From Alphaproteobacteria bacterium (GTDB taxonomy: Bacteria; Pseudomonadota; Alphaproteobacteria; Rhizobiales; Aestuariivirgaceae), in the NCBI GenBank assembly GCA_024279045.1, contig JAJRRZ010000046.1, positions 1 to 43,529 on the forward strand: a DNA stretch of 43,529 nt, in the 5' to 3' direction. The notes below the pieces were generated by a model, which was not told where the DNA came from, searched no databases, and was given only the letters and a program-made list of their open reading frames with translations. Shown one piece after another: positions 39,681 through 43,529 of the stretch; position 1 is the stretch's first letter, and every line of letters begins with the position of its first letter. Position numbers and translations under genes: made by a program.

Positions 39681-40859
39681 ATGAACATCCATGAATATCA
39701 GGCCAAGGAGATCCTCGCCGCTTACGGTGCGCCAGTGCCGCGCGGCAAGCCCGCCTTCTCGGTGGACGAGGCCGTGGCCGTGGCGGAGGAACTGGGCGGG
39801 CCTGTATGGGTGGTAAAGGCGCAGATCCACGCCGGCGGACGCGGCAAGGCGGGCGGCGTGAAGGTATGCAAGTCGCTCGACGAGGTGCGCGCCGCCGCCG
39901 CCGAACTGCTGGGCAAGGTGCTGGTTACACCGCAGACCGGCCCGCAGGGCAGGCAGGTGCGCAAGCTGCTCGTCGAGGAAGGGCTGGACATTGCGCGGGA
40001 ACTCTATCTCTCCTGCCTGGTGGACAGGAGCACCTCGCGCATCGCCTTCATCGCCTCGCAGGCCGGTGGCATGGACATCGAGCAGGTGGCCGCCGAAACA
40101 CCGGAGAAGATTTTTACCATCACGGTTGATCCGGCCATGGGCTACAGCCCCTATGTGGGCCGCGCCATTGCCGCCGGGCTGGGCCTGCGCGGTGATCTGG
40201 CGAAGCAATGCCAGCGGCTGGTGGCGGCGCTGTATCGCGCCTTCATCGAGAAGGACATGGGCCTGCTGGAGATCAATCCGCTGGTGGTTACGGCAGAAGA
40301 CAAGCTGCTGTGCCTGGATGCCAAGGCGGGCTTCGACGACAACGGCCTGTTCCGCCACCCGGAGGTGATGGAGCTGCGCGATGCGGATGAGGAAGACCCG
40401 CGCGAGCGCGAGGCGGCGCAATACGGACTGAGCTACATCGCGCTGGATGGCGACATCGGCTGCATGGTCAATGGCGCGGGCCTGGCCATGGCCACCATGG
40501 ACATCATCAAGCTGCACGGCGGCGAACCGGCCAACTTCCTCGACGTCGGCGGCGGCGCCACTGCCGAGAAGGTGGCCGCGGCCTTCCGCATCATTACCGA
40601 AGACCCTGCCGTAAAGAGCATCCTGGTGAACATCTTCGGCGGCATCATGCGCTGCGACATCATCGCCGAGGGCGTGGTAACGGCGGTGCGCGAGGCGGGG
40701 CTCAAGGTGCCGCTGGTGGTGCGGCTGGAGGGCACCAACGTGGACAAGGGCAAGGCCATCCTCGATGCCTCGGGGCTGGACATCATCGCCGCGGACGATC
40801 TGGACGAGGCGGCACAAAAGGCCGTCGCCGCCGCCCGCGCCGGCGCAACGGGAGCCTGA
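39681..40859 (+). CDS. sucC: Succinyl-CoA synthetase (ADP-forming) beta subunit
   Basis: A 392-residue subunit. The N-terminal ATP-grasp domain begins MNIHEYQAKEILAAYGAPVPRG and has KAQIHAGGRGKAGGVK; metal and ligand residues lie in LLEINPLVV and LDAKAGFDDNG. The C-terminal ligase domain has NGAGLAMATMDIIK, NFLDVGGGATAEKV and VNIFGGIMRCD. ATG 39681 has GGAGG 6 bp upstream. Only 3 bp separate its stop from sucD, with which it forms the heteromeric enzyme of the TCA cycle. Confidence 0.96.
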   Translation: MNIHEYQAKEILAAYGAPVPRGKPAFSVDEAVAVAEELGGPVWVVKAQIHAGGRGKAGGVKVCKSLDEVRAAAAELLGKVLVTPQTGPQGRQVRKLLVEEGLDIARELYLSCLVDRSTSRIAFIASQAGGMDIEQVAAETPEKIFTITVDPAMGYSPYVGRAIAAGLGLRGDLAKQCQRLVAALYRAFIEKDMGLLEINPLVVTAEDKLLCLDAKAGFDDNGLFRHPEVMELRDADEEDPREREAAQYGLSYIALDGDIGCMVNGAGLAMATMDIIKLHGGEPANFLDVGGGATAEKVAAAFRIITEDPAVKSILVNIFGGIMRCDIIAEGVVTAVREAGLKVPLVVRLEGTNVDKGKAILDASGLDIIAADDLDEAAQKAVAAARAGATGA

Positions 40860-40862
40860 GCC

Positions 40863-41738
40863 ATGGCCATTCTCGTCGATGAAAACACTCGCGTCATCTG
40901 CCAGGGGCTGACCGGCGCGCAGGGCACGTTCCACACCGAGCAGGCACTGCAATACGGCACGAAGATGGTCGGCGGCGTAACGCCCGGCAAGGGCGGCATG
41001 ACGCACCTCGGCCTGCCGGTGTTCGACACCGTGCGCGAGGCGCGCGAGGCCACCGGCGCCGATGCCACGGTCATCTACGTGCCGCCGCCCTTCGCGGCGG
41101 ATGCCATCGTCGAGGCCATCGATGCCGAAATACCGCTCATAGTGTGCATCACCGAGGGCATCCCGGTGCTCGACATGGTGCGCGTGAAGCGCGCGCTCAC
41201 GGGCTCTTCCTCGCGGCTCATCGGGCCGAACTGCCCCGGCATCATCACCCCCGATGCCTGCAAGATCGGCATCATGCCTGGCCACATCCACAAGCGCGGC
41301 TCGGTGGGCATCGTCTCGCGCTCCGGCACGCTGACCTACGAGGCGGTGAAGCAGACCACCGACGTCGGCCTGGGCCAGAGCACCTGTATCGGCATCGGCG
41401 GCGATCCGGTGAAGGGCATGGATTTCATCGACTGCCTGGAGCTATTCTATGCCGACGAGGAAACCGAGCAAATCGTGCTCATCGGCGAAATCGGCGGCAC
41501 CTCGGAAGAGGAGGCGGCGGAATACATCAAGGCACAGAATGGCAAGAAACCCGTGATCGCCTACATCGCTGGCATCACCGCCCCGCCGGGGCGGCGCATG
41601 GGCCATGCCGGGGCCATCATCTCCGGCGGCAAGGGCACGGCGGAGGCCAAGATCGCGGCACTGGAGGCGGCGGGCGTAACCGTGGAGCGTTCGCCCGCGC
41701 GCATCGGCGAGACAGTGGCCAGGGTAGCGCGCGGCTGA
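40863..41738 (+). CDS. sucD: Succinyl-CoA synthetase (ADP-forming) alpha subunit
   Basis: A 291-residue CoA-binding subunit. The N-terminus, MAILVDENTRVICQGLTGAQGTFHTEQAL, is the usual CoA-binding start. The loops VYVPPPFAADAI and CITEGIPVLDM follow, then IGPNCPGIITP and GIVSRSGTLTYE. The phospho-histidine is in MGHAGAIISGGKGTAEAK near residue 245. The beta subunit precedes it by 3 bp, and sucA starts 130 bp later. Confidence 0.96.
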   Translation: MAILVDENTRVICQGLTGAQGTFHTEQALQYGTKMVGGVTPGKGGMTHLGLPVFDTVREAREATGADATVIYVPPPFAADAIVEAIDAEIPLIVCITEGIPVLDMVRVKRALTGSSSRLIGPNCPGIITPDACKIGIMPGHIHKRGSVGIVSRSGTLTYEAVKQTTDVGLGQSTCIGIGGDPVKGMDFIDCLELFYADEETEQIVLIGEIGGTSEEEAAEYIKAQNGKKPVIAYIAGITAPPGRRMGHAGAIISGGKGTAEAKIAALEAAGVTVERSPARIGETVARVARG

Positions 41739-41868
41739 AGCGGTTGATCCTGCCGGGAGCAGCACGACACTGGCGGCGGTTCTTCTCATCCATGAGGCAT
41801 TCACCGAACATCAACAACAGGTCTTCTCCTTCCCCCTCTCAATCCCCCCAACTCAAGGTGCGACAGCC

Positions 41869-43529
<1,661 letters not shown>

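Noticed and set aside
39069..41291. 740-residue open frame antisense to mdh, sucC and sucD
   Set aside because: Shadow of three well-supported genes in GC-rich DNA, with no recognisable domain.

Overview
The window is GC-rich chromosomal DNA from an alphaproteobacterium. This rests on gene content and order: mdh-sucC-sucD-sucA in one block, a PetP/PetR-like MarR plus response regulator pair, an alphaproteobacterial-type AddA, a twin-arginine beta-helix protein resembling the TIGR03808 group, a large DUF4175/TIGR02302-type membrane protein, and the C-terminus of a large NAD-specific glutamate dehydrogenase. I cannot name genus or species. GC content and codon use were not computed.

Layout, left to right. 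(1) 1-2130: the end of NAD-glutamate dehydrogenase, then a decayed IS5-family transposase split by a 160-bp palindromic element. (2) 2235-6324: a three-gene ferric-iron type ABC importer with translational overlaps. (3) 6593-11133, minus strand: an SRAP (YedK/HMCES) gene overlapping addA. (4) 11150-11773: tRNA-Pro(CGG) on minus and tRNA-Gln(UUG) on plus, each with a visible candidate promoter. (5) 11786-12210: an array of 91-bp tandem repeats. (6) 12213-19674: an envelope-lipid locus. lptF, lptG, a CDP-alcohol phosphotransferase, a lipid kinase and a Tam41-type CDP-DAG synthase form a tight minus-strand operon. A metallophosphoesterase lies upstream of it and a LicC-like cytidylyltransferase diverges from that. 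(7) 19757-25017: a histidine kinase, response regulator and MarR regulator, divergent from a branched-chain aminotransferase, followed by a 21-bp-arm palindrome, a terminator hairpin and prs. (8) 25168-29003: a Tat-exported beta-helix protein, a small membrane protein, cytochrome c' and a membrane-anchored dihaem cytochrome c. (9) 29208-33854: a DUF695/RraB protein, a short-chain dehydrogenase, an MsbA-related ABC exporter and a polyprenyl synthase. (10) 33950-38435: the DUF4175 protein, an orphan protein resembling part of an adenylate-forming enzyme, YjbQ and a cyclic-nucleotide-binding-domain protein. (11) 38512-43529: promoter plus mdh-sucC-sucD-sucA, with sucA running off the end.

How the genes fit together. 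Region 6 can be read as a route from diacylglycerol (or a related lipid) to a phosphorylated lipid, to CDP-lipid, to a head-grouped phospholipid, co-expressed with the LPS-export permeases LptFG. The head group is unknown. Region 11 is the TCA-cycle core from malate dehydrogenase to 2-oxoglutarate dehydrogenase. Regions 7 and 8 carry several operator-like palindromes beside regulators or redox genes. Three copies of one palindromic miniature element (about 160 bp, flanked by TA where intact) are scattered through the window, one of them inside the dead transposase.
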